Part shown: piece by piece, positions 8,921 to 17,031 of the stretch | Layout: each line of letters opens with the position of its first letter | Numbering within the stretch: the first letter of the stretch is position 1 | Program-made: the position numbers and the translations under genes | Notes under the pieces: model-generated | What the model was told of the DNA's origin: nothing | The model's database searches: none | The model's input: the letters and a program-made list of their open reading frames with translations, nothing else | Source: Bradyrhizobium sp. CB3481 | Lineage (GTDB): Bacteria > Pseudomonadota > Alphaproteobacteria > Rhizobiales > Xanthobacteraceae | Direction: 5' to 3' | NCBI RefSeq assembly: GCF_029714305.1 | Contig: NZ_CP121647.1 | Location: 6,344,501 to 6,408,500 of the forward strand | DNA length: 64,000 nucleotides

Positions 8921-9376
8921 TCAGCGCGGCACCACTGCCGTTGCCTCGATCTCGACGCGGGCTTCCTTCTCGACCAGGCGCACCACCTGCACCAGCGCCA
9001 TCGCCGGATAATGTGCGCCAAAGATTTCGCGATAGGCGCGGCCGAGCTCTTTCAGGCTTGCGAGATATTCCTCGATATCCAGGACATACCAGGTGAGCCG
9101 CACGAGGTGCTCGGGCCTGGCGCCGCCGGCGGCCAGAATGTCGGAAATGTTGGCGAGCGTCTGGCGCGCCTGAGCGGCAAAACCCTGAGCCAGACGTTGC
9201 TCGGTATCCCAGCCGATCACGCCGCCCGTCACGATAATGCGGCCGTCCGCAGCCATGCCGTTGGCGTAGCCTTTCGGCATCGGCCAACCGCTCGGCTGCA
9301 GCACTTGCGGGCCCGACGAAACATCGGTCTTGGGATGAGGCACCACGCTCAGCGTGGGGCCCTTGGGGACGTTCAC
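8921..9376 (-). CDS. RidA/YjgF-family protein (enamine/imine deaminase-like)
   Basis: A 151-residue RidA-like protein: VTGGVIGWDTEQRL, GFAAQARQTLANISDILAAGG, HLVRLTWYVLDIEEY, ALVQVVRLVEKEARVEIEATAV. The fold and C-terminal VEIEATAV match the family; canonical RidA has a PxR motif before VxV that is replaced here, so it belongs to a divergent subgroup. The GTG start has GGAG eight bases upstream. It lies 24 bases downstream of the aminobenzoate-CoA ligase gene in the same direction, so it is probably in that operon. A plausible role is hydrolysis of the enamine produced when 2-aminobenzoyl-CoA is dearomatised; that is inference. Confidence 0.85.
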   Translation of the reverse strand: MNVPKGPTLSVVPHPKTDVSSGPQVLQPSGWPMPKGYANGMAADGRIIVTGGVIGWDTEQRLAQGFAAQARQTLANISDILAAGGARPEHLVRLTWYVLDIEEYLASLKELGRAYREIFGAHYPAMALVQVVRLVEKEARVEIEATAVVPR

Positions 9377-9400
9377 GGGTTAATCTCCATTAGTTACCAA

Positions 9401-11086
9401 TCATTCCGCCGCAACGCTCGGCGGCGTCGGGCCGGAAGCGGCCATCTGGCGGAGCGCAAAGCGCCGCAGCTTGCCGGTTTCGGTCTTCGGCAGTTGCGTG
9501 ACATATTCGATCGCGCGTGGATATTTATAGGGCGCGATGGTCTGCTTGACGTGATCCTGCAGCGCCTGCGTCAGCGCGGCATCGCCGAGCGCGCCACCCG
9601 CCAGCACCACATAGGCCTTGACGATCATGCCGCGCGCCTCGTCAGGCGCGCCGACCACGCCGCACTCGGCAACAGAGGGATGCGACAGCAGCGCGGCCTC
9701 GACCTCGGGACCGGCGATGTTGTAGCCGGAGGAGACGATCATGTCGTCCGAGCGGGCGACAAAGGACAGGCGACCAGTCGAGTCGCGAACAAAGGTATCG
9801 CCCGTGAGATTCCAGCCGTCGCGCACATAGTTCGCCTGCCTGGCGTCCGCCAGATAGCGGCATCCGGTCGGGCCGCGCACCGCTAGCTTGCCCGCGGTGC
9901 CGTCAGGCAACTCGTTCATGTCATCGCCGACGATCTTCGCCTCATAGCCCGTGACCGGGCGTCCCGTCGCGCCGGCAACGGCATCGCCGACGCGGTTGGT
10001 GATGAAGATGTGCAGCAGCTCGGTCGAGCCGATACCGTCCAGAATGGTCTTGCCGGTCTTCTTCGTCCAGCTCTCGAACACCGGCGCCGGCAGAGTCTCG
10101 CCGGCGGAAACCGCGATCCGCAGCGACGAAAGATCAGCCCCGTTGTCCATCGCCGCCATCATCGCGCGATAGGCGGTCGGCGAGGTAAAGCAGATCGTCG
10201 CCTTGTAGGTCTCGATGATCTTGATCATCTCGGGCGGTGAGGCATTTTCCAGAAGCGTTGCGGTGGCGCCGAAACGCAACGGAAAGATCGCCAGGCCGCC
10301 GAGCCCGAAGGTGAAGGCCAGCGGCGGCGAGCCGACGAACACGTCGTCCTCGGTGACGTTGAGGACTTCTTTCGCGTAACCATCGGCGATGATCATGAGG
10401 TCGCGATGGAAATGCATCGTCGCCTTGGGCTCGCCTGTGGTGCCCGAGGTGAACCCGAGCAGCGCGACGTCGTCGCGGCCGGTCTTCACGGCGTCGAACT
10501 TCACCGGCTTGTTCAGCGCAACACGATCGAGCTCGGCATCGTGGTTCGACGTGCCGTCGAAATTCACGACCTGCTTGAGGAAGCGGCTGGTCTTGGCGCA
10601 GGCGACCAATTCGTCGGCGATGCGGCTGTCGGTCAGCGCCAGCGCTATCTCGGCCTTGTCGATGATCTTGCCGAGCTCGCCGGCGCGCAGCATCGGCATG
10701 GTGTTGACGACGACGGCGCCGGCCTTGGTGGCGGCGAGCCATGCCGCGACCAGCGCCGGGTTGTTGCCGGAGCGGATCAGGACGCGGTTGCCCGGCTTGA
10801 CGCCGTAATTCTCCACCAGCGCATGCGCGAGGCGGTTCGACCAGTCGGCCAGCTCCTTGTAGGTGCGCTGGCGGCCGTTGCCGATCAGCGCGATCCGGTC
10901 GCCCCAGCCTTTTTCGACGATGCGGTCGGTGAGTTCGACCGCGGCGTTGAGATATTCCGGATACCCGAACTCCGGACGGTCCAGCAGCAGATCGGGCCAC
11001 TGCTCTGACGGCGGCAGATTGCGCCGCGCGAAATCATCGACATGGCCGGAGGGGCCAAGAGATCGGATGGGAGTTCTACCTGACAT
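9401..11086 (-). CDS. 2-aminobenzoate-CoA ligase
   Basis: A 561-residue acyl-adenylate-forming ligase. The P-loop LLGFTSGTTGEPKATMHFHRD, the GSTE adenine motif (DGIGSTELLHIF), the YVRDGWNLTGDTFVRD hinge region and the C-terminal catalytic Lys in PKTETGKLRRF are all present. The N-terminal HVDDFARRNLPPSEQWPDLL is characteristic of 2-aminobenzoate/benzoate-type ligases. It would activate anthranilate with ATP and CoA. The reading frame is open further upstream, but I prefer the ATG at 11086 (GAGG eight bases before; ATG 11092 is the alternative) because it fits family length and leaves palindrome site B in the leader. The RidA gene follows. Confidence 0.88.
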   Translation of the reverse strand: MSGRTPIRSLGPSGHVDDFARRNLPPSEQWPDLLLDRPEFGYPEYLNAAVELTDRIVEKGWGDRIALIGNGRQRTYKELADWSNRLAHALVENYGVKPGNRVLIRSGNNPALVAAWLAATKAGAVVVNTMPMLRAGELGKIIDKAEIALALTDSRIADELVACAKTSRFLKQVVNFDGTSNHDAELDRVALNKPVKFDAVKTGRDDVALLGFTSGTTGEPKATMHFHRDLMIIADGYAKEVLNVTEDDVFVGSPPLAFTFGLGGLAIFPLRFGATATLLENASPPEMIKIIETYKATICFTSPTAYRAMMAAMDNGADLSSLRIAVSAGETLPAPVFESWTKKTGKTILDGIGSTELLHIFITNRVGDAVAGATGRPVTGYEAKIVGDDMNELPDGTAGKLAVRGPTGCRYLADARQANYVRDGWNLTGDTFVRDSTGRLSFVARSDDMIVSSGYNIAGPEVEAALLSHPSVAECGVVGAPDEARGMIVKAYVVLAGGALGDAALTQALQDHVKQTIAPYKYPRAIEYVTQLPKTETGKLRRFALRQMAASGPTPPSVAAE

Positions 11087-11150
11087 TTTCATCGCCTCAT
11101 CAAGGAAAGGCTTGAGATCAAAGACGCCCGGCAGCGCTGGCTCGTCAATC

Positions 11151-11166
11151 ATTTTAAGCTTAAAGT
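11151..11166. promoter_or_regulatory. Palindromic operator-like site B (upstream of the CoA ligase)
   Basis: ATTTTAAGCTTAAAGT pairs at 7 of 8 symmetric positions and differs from site A at two positions. It lies 65 bases upstream of the chosen ligase start and downstream of a hairpin terminator for the preceding gene, the expected location of an internal promoter. Confidence 0.65.
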
Positions 11167-11208
11167 ATTTTTCCGCAAGTGCGGAATTGGGCCCTGCCCA
11201 CAAATAGA

Positions 11209-11235
11209 ACGGCCGGGCAGCACGCGCCCGGCCGT
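11209..11235 (-). terminator. Hairpin terminator after the flavin monooxygenase gene
   Basis: ACGGCCGGGC and GCCCGGCCGT form a perfect 10-bp stem with a 7-base loop, 19 bases past the monooxygenase stop. On the minus strand it is followed by TTCTATTTG, a weak U-tract. It separates the monooxygenase from the ligase promoter region. Confidence 0.6.
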
Positions 11236-11253
11236 GGAACTTGGCCCCTGCCC

Positions 11254-12747
11254 CTAGGCCGCAGCCCGGTAATCCGGCGCTGCGGCCAGGAAGCGACCAT
11301 AGGCGGCGGCATCGGGCGGGGTGAATTTCTCGACCAGCGGATTGCGCCGCCGTCCGTTGACGCCGATATCGGCCAGCAATTCGTCGAAGTGCTTGAAGTG
11401 ATAGGGCGCGACACACAGGCCGCCATAGACGCCGGCGGCCGGCCGCTCGACCCGCCGGAAATGCAGCATCATCTCGATGTTGTCCCGCATCTCTTTCGCG
11501 GTCGGCTGACGGGCGAGCTGGCCATCGGCGTAGCGCACCAGCCAGTTCGCCGCGAGGTCTGCGCACAGCACGGTGCAGAAGCTCGAATTGAAACCGACGA
11601 ACCCCATCTCGGGCAGATCGGGATTGGCGATCAGACGATAGAGCCGGTACTGCCCGTCGGGATCGACAAGCTTGTCACGATACGCCTGCGGCAGGAACGG
11701 CACGCCGAGCTTGTAGCCGATCGCAAGCACCGCGACGTCGGCCTCAACGCGCTGCCCGCCCGTCATCACGATCGAATTGCCGTCGTAATGATCGAAGCTG
11801 CCTCTGATAGCCTTGATGCGGCCATCGGCGACCATCGGAAAGAATCCCGGGGTAGCGATCGGCACCGAGCAGTTGACGCCGTCCTCGATTCTTTCCTTCG
11901 GCACCATGTCGCATTTGCCGAGCTTGAGCTGCACCTTCAAAAGGCTCTCCAGCCCGCGCCAGTTGGCCCAGACGAACGGCTTTGCGACCGCATGCGCTAG
12001 CCGCGATAGCGCACCGATACTCCAGCTTTTGAACATCTCCTCCTGGGCGCGGATGTAGAGAATGCGTTTGAAATTGACGAGGCCGCCGATGAAATACGGA
12101 ATCCGCCACACCGGCTCGCGATAGACCAGCGTCACCTCCGCCGCGCCGGAATTGACCGCATTGACGGCAATATCCGTCGCCGACTTCGAGCCGCCGAGCA
12201 CGACGACTTTGCGGCCCTTGGCGATATCAGGATCGTTGTACTTCGAAGAGTGCATGATGTGCCCGCCCTGCGCCCTGAAGGCCTCCTCGCCGGACAGGCT
12301 GAGCGCCTGCGGCTCGTTGAACTGCCCGGTGCAGACCGCGACGAAGTCGAAATCTTCCAGACCGGTGGCGCCATCCGGCCCGCGCATTTCGAGCCGCCAG
12401 CCGGGTGCGGAATCGGGACGCCGCTCCATCCGCACCACCGTCCTGTTGAAGCGCATCGCGCCGAGCAAGTCGTGATCCTTGGCGTAGGCGGTGAGATAGG
12501 CATGGACCTGCGGGCCCTTCGGCCATTCCGGATAGGAATCCGGCATCGCCTTGTCGGTGTAGCGGTAGAGGTCCTTCGGGCTCTGGGTCTGCACTTCGGG
12601 ATAAGAGCGCGCCGGCTCCCAGACGCCGCCGAGATCGCCGCTGCGCTCGATGATCGTGATCTGATGGCCGCGTGCGGCAAAGGCTTTTGCGGCCGCAAGT
12701 CCGGATACGCCTGCGCCGATGACGCAGACCTTCTTTCGCCTGACCAT
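11254..12747 (-). CDS. Flavin-containing monooxygenase (FMO-like, NAD(P)H dependent)
   Basis: A 497-residue class B flavoprotein monooxygenase. FAD binding is shown by VCVIGAGVSGLAAAKAFAARG at residues 7-27 followed by IIERSGDLGGVW; NADP binding by KVVVLGGSKSATDIA near 183. The C-terminal part (PYHFKHFDELLADIG) resembles dimethylaniline/cyclohexanone-type monooxygenases. It would oxygenate a small molecule using NADPH and O2; the substrate is not evident. Its ATG is 33 bases after the stop of a cupin gene in the same direction, so the two form an operon. Location suggests a side route or tailoring step of aromatic or indole-derived metabolism. Confidence 0.82.
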   Translation of the reverse strand: MVRRKKVCVIGAGVSGLAAAKAFAARGHQITIIERSGDLGGVWEPARSYPEVQTQSPKDLYRYTDKAMPDSYPEWPKGPQVHAYLTAYAKDHDLLGAMRFNRTVVRMERRPDSAPGWRLEMRGPDGATGLEDFDFVAVCTGQFNEPQALSLSGEEAFRAQGGHIMHSSKYNDPDIAKGRKVVVLGGSKSATDIAVNAVNSGAAEVTLVYREPVWRIPYFIGGLVNFKRILYIRAQEEMFKSWSIGALSRLAHAVAKPFVWANWRGLESLLKVQLKLGKCDMVPKERIEDGVNCSVPIATPGFFPMVADGRIKAIRGSFDHYDGNSIVMTGGQRVEADVAVLAIGYKLGVPFLPQAYRDKLVDPDGQYRLYRLIANPDLPEMGFVGFNSSFCTVLCADLAANWLVRYADGQLARQPTAKEMRDNIEMMLHFRRVERPAAGVYGGLCVAPYHFKHFDELLADIGVNGRRRNPLVEKFTPPDAAAYGRFLAAAPDYRAAA

Positions 12748-12780
12748 GACGACGTCTCCAGCTAGGATGAAATCAACGCG

Positions 12781-13230
12781 CTATTCGTTGGCCTCGGGCG
12801 GCAGGAAATCCACCTCGTGCTGCGCCGAGATTCGGACCACCTCTTCGGGATCGGTGAGATTGTGGAGCTTGTCGAACAGCGCCTCGAGCTTCTGCATCGG
12901 CGATACCCAGAACAGCGCCCGCGCCGGCCTGTCCGACTTGTTGAAATAGCCATGCGGGATGCCGCGCGGCATCCGGACGAGGTCGCCGGCCTTGGCCTGC
13001 ACCCAGACGCCGTCGAGCTTGAGATCGAGCGTGCCCTCCTGCACCAGGATGAACTCGTCCTGGGTCGGGTGGACGTGCACGGGCACGAACTGGCCGGGCT
13101 CGCTGTTGGTCTCGAAGGCAAAGGTGGAATCGGTGACCGCCTTGGGGAAGTAGACCTGACCCAGGATGTTCCAGGTCTTGCCGCCATACCCGGCGCCGTT
13201 CTTGGTGATGCCTTTTTCGAGTGCCGCCAT
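12781..13230 (-). CDS. Cupin-domain protein (first of two paralogs)
   Basis: A 149-residue single-domain cupin with the metal-site motif HVHPTQDEFILVQEG followed by PRGIPHGYFN, so the two His, the Glu and the later His of a typical metal cupin are present. The start at 13230 has a strong GAGGAGGG site. It ends HEVDFLPPEANE and is clearly paralogous to the cupin at 16458-16913 (shared LGQxYxPKxVT, VSP and FLPP segments). The role is unknown: it could be a small dioxygenase, an isomerase or a binding protein. It is upstream of the flavin monooxygenase, and the divergent region to the AraC gene carries palindrome site C. Confidence 0.85.
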   Translation of the reverse strand: MAALEKGITKNGAGYGGKTWNILGQVYFPKAVTDSTFAFETNSEPGQFVPVHVHPTQDEFILVQEGTLDLKLDGVWVQAKAGDLVRMPRGIPHGYFNKSDRPARALFWVSPMQKLEALFDKLHNLTDPEEVVRISAQHEVDFLPPEANE

Positions 13231-13380
13231 ATCGCCCTCCTCTGTCGCTGTTTTGGTGTGGTTGCGATGTCCGAATTGGTCTGGGCAGGCTGGATCGGGT
13301 TGAGGCGACCGTCTATCCGGAAAACGAATCCGGGCTGACGCGCTGGTGGTTTTTTGAATGCTGCGGCGCAGAAAGGCACC

Positions 13381-13421
13381 GTCTTTCCGGGGACGATGCG
13401 AAGCATCGAACCCGGAATGAC
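13381..13421. repeat. Partial copy of the CATTCCGGGG-type repeat
   Basis: The stretch GTCTTTCCGGGGACGATGCG followed by AAGCATCGAACCCGGAATGA matches the left half of the element at 2171-2251. It lies in the 298-base gap between the divergent cupin and AraC genes, which otherwise contains only palindrome site C. Confidence 0.65.
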
Positions 13422-13493
13422 CGCGGAGCGCCTGCCTCCCTATCGGGCACCCACGGCCATCAAATTGCCTTTCCATCCACCCTGCCCGCAGAT

Positions 13494-13509
13494 ATTATAG
13501 GCTTCAAAT
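13494..13509. promoter_or_regulatory. Palindromic operator-like site C (between cupin and araC-type genes)
   Basis: ATTATAGGCTTCAAATAAT is symmetric in its outer arms, and its core ATTATAGGCTTCAAAT matches site A at 13 of 16 positions. It ends 19 bases before the GTG start chosen for the AraC gene, and about 265 bases from the divergent cupin gene. Confidence 0.55.
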
Positions 13510-13528
13510 AATGCGGAGGAACGGATTT

Positions 13529-14548
13529 GTGGTGACGGGCGTCAGCATTGCCAGGCGTGATCCGGCCGCCCGGCTGGCCGCGTTCACCCGCGTCGCCACC
13601 GACAGCGTCGATGATGCCGCCGACGCTGTGGGGCGCATCTTCTGTCCCCATCGGCTGACACCCGAGCGCAGGACTTCATCTGAATTCTTCGCACTGCATA
13701 ACAGCGCTATTTTCAACGGGCTCTCCGTCAACTACGTCGCCTATGGCGGCTCGGTGTCGATCGATCCCGGCTGTCTGGAGCGGTTCTTCCTGTTGCAAAT
13801 TCCGGTGCACGGCTCGGCGCGGATCAAGACCGCCTCGCGCGACATCGCGACCGTCCCCGGGGCCTGCGCCTCGCTGTTGTCGCCGACGATGCCAACACAA
13901 ATGATGTGGCAAGACGATTGCGCCCAGATCATTCTGCTGGTCGATCGCCGCCTTTTGGAGCAACGCGCCGCGGCGCTGTCGGGCCGGCCGGCGGGCGCCG
14001 TCGAATTCGAGCCCGCGGTCGATCTCTCCTCCGCCGGCGGTCAGGCGCTTCAGTCGCAGATTCTGGAATTCGTTGATATCGCCGAGCGCCTGGGACCGCG
14101 GAAGCCGCTCTCGCCGGTCGCAGCGACTGACATCCGCGAGGCGCTGCTGGGAGCGCTGCTTCACGGCCAGCGCCACAGCGCGAGCGAGGCGATCGACCGC
14201 TTCGCCGGCCGGGCCGAAGTGCTGCCGCCGTCGATACAGCGGGCGCGCGAATTCCTCTATGCGCATGCCGACGAGCCGCTCGATCTCGTGCAGCTTGCCG
14301 CGACCGCCGGCGTCGGCATCCGCGCGCTGCAGCTCGGCTTCCGCCGGCACTTTGGAATGTCGATCTCGGAAATGCTGCGCGATATCCGCCTGGCGCAGCT
14401 CAATGCCCGATTGATCGCCGCCGCTCCTGACGACAGCGTGACCGAGATCGCCTTTGAGCTCGGATTTACGCATCTCAGCCGTACCGCGAGCGCCTACCGC
14501 GCCAAGTTCGGCGAAACGCCGTCGGCAACGCTGCGCGGAATGAACTAG
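13529..14548 (+). CDS. AraC-family transcriptional regulator
   Basis: A 339-residue regulator with an N-terminal AraC-binding-like sensor (about 60-200) and a C-terminal double helix-turn-helix (about 235-335: LDLVQLAATAGVGIRALQLG and SVTEIAFELGFTHLSRTASA). The architecture matches activators of aromatic dioxygenase operons. The GTG at 13529 has a perfect GGAGGA eight bases upstream; the ATG at 13511 lies in frame but abuts palindrome site C and has no ribosome site. It is divergent from the cupin-monooxygenase operon and convergent with the MarR gene, and probably activates part of the anthranilate block. Confidence 0.88.
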   Translation: MVTGVSIARRDPAARLAAFTRVATDSVDDAADAVGRIFCPHRLTPERRTSSEFFALHNSAIFNGLSVNYVAYGGSVSIDPGCLERFFLLQIPVHGSARIKTASRDIATVPGACASLLSPTMPTQMMWQDDCAQIILLVDRRLLEQRAAALSGRPAGAVEFEPAVDLSSAGGQALQSQILEFVDIAERLGPRKPLSPVAATDIREALLGALLHGQRHSASEAIDRFAGRAEVLPPSIQRAREFLYAHADEPLDLVQLAATAGVGIRALQLGFRRHFGMSISEMLRDIRLAQLNARLIAAAPDDSVTEIAFELGFTHLSRTASAYRAKFGETPSATLRGMN

Positions 14549-14560
14549 CGCCCGCCGATC

Positions 14561-15055
14561 TCAGGCCGTGCGCGCTTTCGCCGACCTCTGTGCCGACGCC
14601 TTGGTCTTGGCAAGCAATCGCATCAATTCGCGCACGTCCTTCGGCGTCAGGTCGCCGAACATGTCGGCGATCCATAGTTCGTGCTCTGCCGCCATCTTGC
14701 GGAATTCGGCGCGGCCCGCCTTGGTCAGGCGGATCACCTGGACGCGGCGATCGACTTCCGAGGTGCGGCGGTCGAGATGCCCTGACTCAACGAGGCGCTC
14801 GACGAGGCCGGTGACGTTGCCGTTCGAGACCATCATCCGCTTGGAGACATCAGACAGCGTCATGCCCTCGGGAACCTTGTCGAGCTGCGCCATCAGGTCG
14901 AACCGCGGCAGTGTGACATCGAACCGCTCGCGCAGGCGGCTGCGCACTTCACCCTCGATCAGGGTCGTGCAGGTCAACAGGCGCAGCCATAGCCTGAGCT
15001 CGTCGCCATGATGCTCCGGGAGTTCGACGGCCTTGGTCTCTGAATCGAGGGTCAT
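14561..15055 (-). CDS. MarR-family transcriptional regulator
   Basis: A 164-residue winged-helix protein with the MarR core MTLSDVSKRMMVSNGNVTGL (recognition region) and the RRTSEVDRRVQVIRLTKAGR wing, placed at residues 64-110. MarR proteins of CoA-dependent aromatic pathways usually repress and release DNA on binding an aryl-CoA ligand. It is divergent from the LivK-type gene with palindrome site D in the shared region, consistent with autoregulation. It is my best candidate for the protein that binds all six palindromes in this block. Confidence 0.9.
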   Translation of the reverse strand: MTLDSETKAVELPEHHGDELRLWLRLLTCTTLIEGEVRSRLRERFDVTLPRFDLMAQLDKVPEGMTLSDVSKRMMVSNGNVTGLVERLVESGHLDRRTSEVDRRVQVIRLTKAGRAEFRKMAAEHELWIADMFGDLTPKDVRELMRLLAKTKASAQRSAKARTA

Positions 15056-15097
15056 GAAAGTCTTTATCCGGCTGGGGCCGCGATCATTGCCCAGATT

Positions 15098-15113
15098 TCT
15101 TTAAGTTTCAAGT
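15098..15113. promoter_or_regulatory. Palindromic operator-like site D (between marR-type and livK-type genes)
   Basis: TCTTTAAGTTTCAAGT matches site A at 11 of 16 positions and is followed by the same AATTGG extension. It lies 43 bases upstream of the MarR start and about 140 bases upstream of the binding-protein start. Confidence 0.55.
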
Positions 15114-15249
15114 AATTGGCGCAGGGCTTGCATCAGGGCTTGCATGGAGGCGTTCTGCTTGCAGGTGCGGCGATCGTCAGAATAAGCTGCGCCCCGAGCA
15201 CTTGATGTGGCATGAGTTTCGGCAGCCAGGGCCGAGCGGAGGAATAATC

Positions 15250-16437
15250 ATGAAGCAGTCGTTGAAGCTGACCGGACTCAAGCTGACCGGACTTGCCGTT
15301 TTGCTGGGTACTGTCGCAGCTCCTGCCATGGCGCAGGAGAAGATCAAGGTCGGCATCATCGTGACACTGTCCGGCCCCGCCGCCGTGCTCGGCCAGCAAT
15401 CCCGCGACGGTTTCCAGCTCGCGGTTAAGGACCTCGGCGGCAAGATGGCCGGCAAGGATGTCGAGGTCGTCGTGGTCGACGACGAACTCAAACCGGACGG
15501 CGCCGTATCCAAGGCCAAGGGCCTGCTCGAGCGCGAGAAGGTCGATTTCGTGGTCGGGCCGATCTTCTCGAACATCCTGCAGGCGATTCATCGCCCGGTG
15601 ACCGATAACAAGACCTTCCTGATCAGCCCGAACGCCGGGCCATCGAGCTATGCCGGTAAGGAGTGCAACCCGTTCTTCTACGTCACCTCATACCAGAACG
15701 ACCAGGTGCACGAGATCCTCGGCAAGGTCGCGCAGGACCGCGGCTACAAGCGCGTCTATGTACTGGTGCCGAACTATCAGGCCGGCAAGGATTCGGCCGC
15801 CGGCTTCAAGCTCGACTACAAGGGCGAGATCGTCGAGGAGAGCTACACGCCACTCAACACGCTGGATTTCCAGGTCGAGCTGACCAAGATCGCCAACTCC
15901 AAGCCCGATGCCCTCTTCACCTTCATGCCCGGCGGCATGGGCGTCGGCCTCGTCAAGCAATACAGGCAGGCGGGACTCGCCGAGAAGATCCCCGTGCTGT
16001 CGGCCTTCACCGTCGATGAATCCACCCTGCCCGCGCAGCAGGATGCCGCGGTCGGCATGTTCGGCGGCGCCAACTGGGCGCCGGATATGGACAATCCGCA
16101 GAGCAAGAAATTCGTCGCCGCTTATGAAGCCGCGTACAACAGCGTACCCGGCACCTACGCCATGCAGGGCTACGACACGGCGATGCTGATCGACAGCGCG
16201 GTGAAGGCGGTGAAGGGCGATTTGAAGAACAAGGACGCCGTCTCGGCCGCGTTGAAGAAGGCCGAGTTCATCTCGCTGCGCGGCGACTTCAAGTTCAACG
16301 TCAACGGCTATCCGATCCAGAACTTCTATCTGACCAAGGTCGCCAAGCGTCCGGACGGAAAATTCCAGACCGAGATCGTCGAGAAGGTGTTTTCGAACTA
16401 CGGCGACCGCTACGCCAAGGATTGCCCCGCGAAATAA
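15250..16437 (+). CDS. ABC transporter substrate-binding protein, branched-chain amino acid/aromatic type (LivK-like)
   Basis: A 395-residue type I periplasmic binding protein. A signal peptide ends ...TVAAPAMAQ with cleavage after Ala; the mature protein starts EKIKVGIIVTLSGPAAVLGQ, the standard Peripla_BP_6 opening. The start at 15250 has GGAGG upstream. No permease or ATPase genes are next to it, so it must share a transporter encoded elsewhere. Homologous proteins in aromatic clusters bind aromatic acids, so kynurenine, anthranilate or tryptophan are plausible ligands, by inference. It is followed 20 bases later by the second cupin gene. Confidence 0.9.
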   Translation: MKQSLKLTGLKLTGLAVLLGTVAAPAMAQEKIKVGIIVTLSGPAAVLGQQSRDGFQLAVKDLGGKMAGKDVEVVVVDDELKPDGAVSKAKGLLEREKVDFVVGPIFSNILQAIHRPVTDNKTFLISPNAGPSSYAGKECNPFFYVTSYQNDQVHEILGKVAQDRGYKRVYVLVPNYQAGKDSAAGFKLDYKGEIVEESYTPLNTLDFQVELTKIANSKPDALFTFMPGGMGVGLVKQYRQAGLAEKIPVLSAFTVDESTLPAQQDAAVGMFGGANWAPDMDNPQSKKFVAAYEAAYNSVPGTYAMQGYDTAMLIDSAVKAVKGDLKNKDAVSAALKKAEFISLRGDFKFNVNGYPIQNFYLTKVAKRPDGKFQTEIVEKVFSNYGDRYAKDCPAK

Positions 16438-16457
16438 TCTTGGGAAGGGAACAGCCA

Positions 16458-16913
16458 ATGAAGACTGAAATCGCCGGCATCACCCGCGCCAATGAAGGCA
16501 TCCAGGGCATTTCCTGGAGCATTCTCGGCCAGACCTATGTGCCGAAGAACGTCACCGAGCATTCCTTCTCATGGCATGCGACGTTTCCGGCCGAGACCTT
16601 CGTGCCGCCGCACATCCATCCCGACCAGGACGAATATCTCTACATCCTGGAGGGCCAGCTCGACTTCTTCCTCGACGGCGCCGAGACGCAGGCCACCCCC
16701 GGCGATCTGGTACGGTTGCCGATGGGCAAGCCGCACGGCATCTTCAACAAGTCGGGACGAACGGCGAAGACGCTGTTCTGGGTGTCGCCGACGCGGCGGC
16801 TCTACGATCTGTTCTGGGCGATCCACAACATGAAGGAGCAGAAGCCGGATGCCGTGGTAGCGCTGGCGGCCGAGCACAACATCCACTTCCTGCCGCCGCC
16901 TCCCGGAGCGTGA
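16458..16913 (+). CDS. Cupin-domain protein (second paralog)
   Basis: A 151-residue single cupin with HIHPDQDEYLYILEG and MGKPHGIFN, giving the metal-binding His, His, Glu and His. It aligns along its whole length with the cupin at 12781-13230, including the LGQTYVPKNVT and FLPPPPGA ends. The ATG at 16458 follows GGGAAGGGAACAGCCA. It is in an operon with the binding-protein gene. Function is unknown; retention of two copies in one pathway cluster implies distinct roles or substrates. Confidence 0.86.
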   Translation: MKTEIAGITRANEGIQGISWSILGQTYVPKNVTEHSFSWHATFPAETFVPPHIHPDQDEYLYILEGQLDFFLDGAETQATPGDLVRLPMGKPHGIFNKSGRTAKTLFWVSPTRRLYDLFWAIHNMKEQKPDAVVALAAEHNIHFLPPPPGA

Positions 16914-16927
16914 AGCACGCACGTGGT

Positions 16928-17018
16928 CGTCATGGCCGGGCTTGTCCCGGCCATCCACGTCTTTGCTGCTTCCAACACCGCAAGGCGTGGATGCCCGGGA
17001 CAAGCCCGGGCATGACGG
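16928..17018. repeat. Inverted intergenic repeat (CGTCATGGCCGGG family)
   Basis: The left half CGTCATGGCCGGGCTTGTCC and the right half ending GGACAAGCCCGGGCATGACG are inverted copies. It fills the gap between the convergent cupin and FAD monooxygenase genes and can form a long hairpin. Confidence 0.8.
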
Positions 17019-17031
17019 AGATTGCTGCTCG

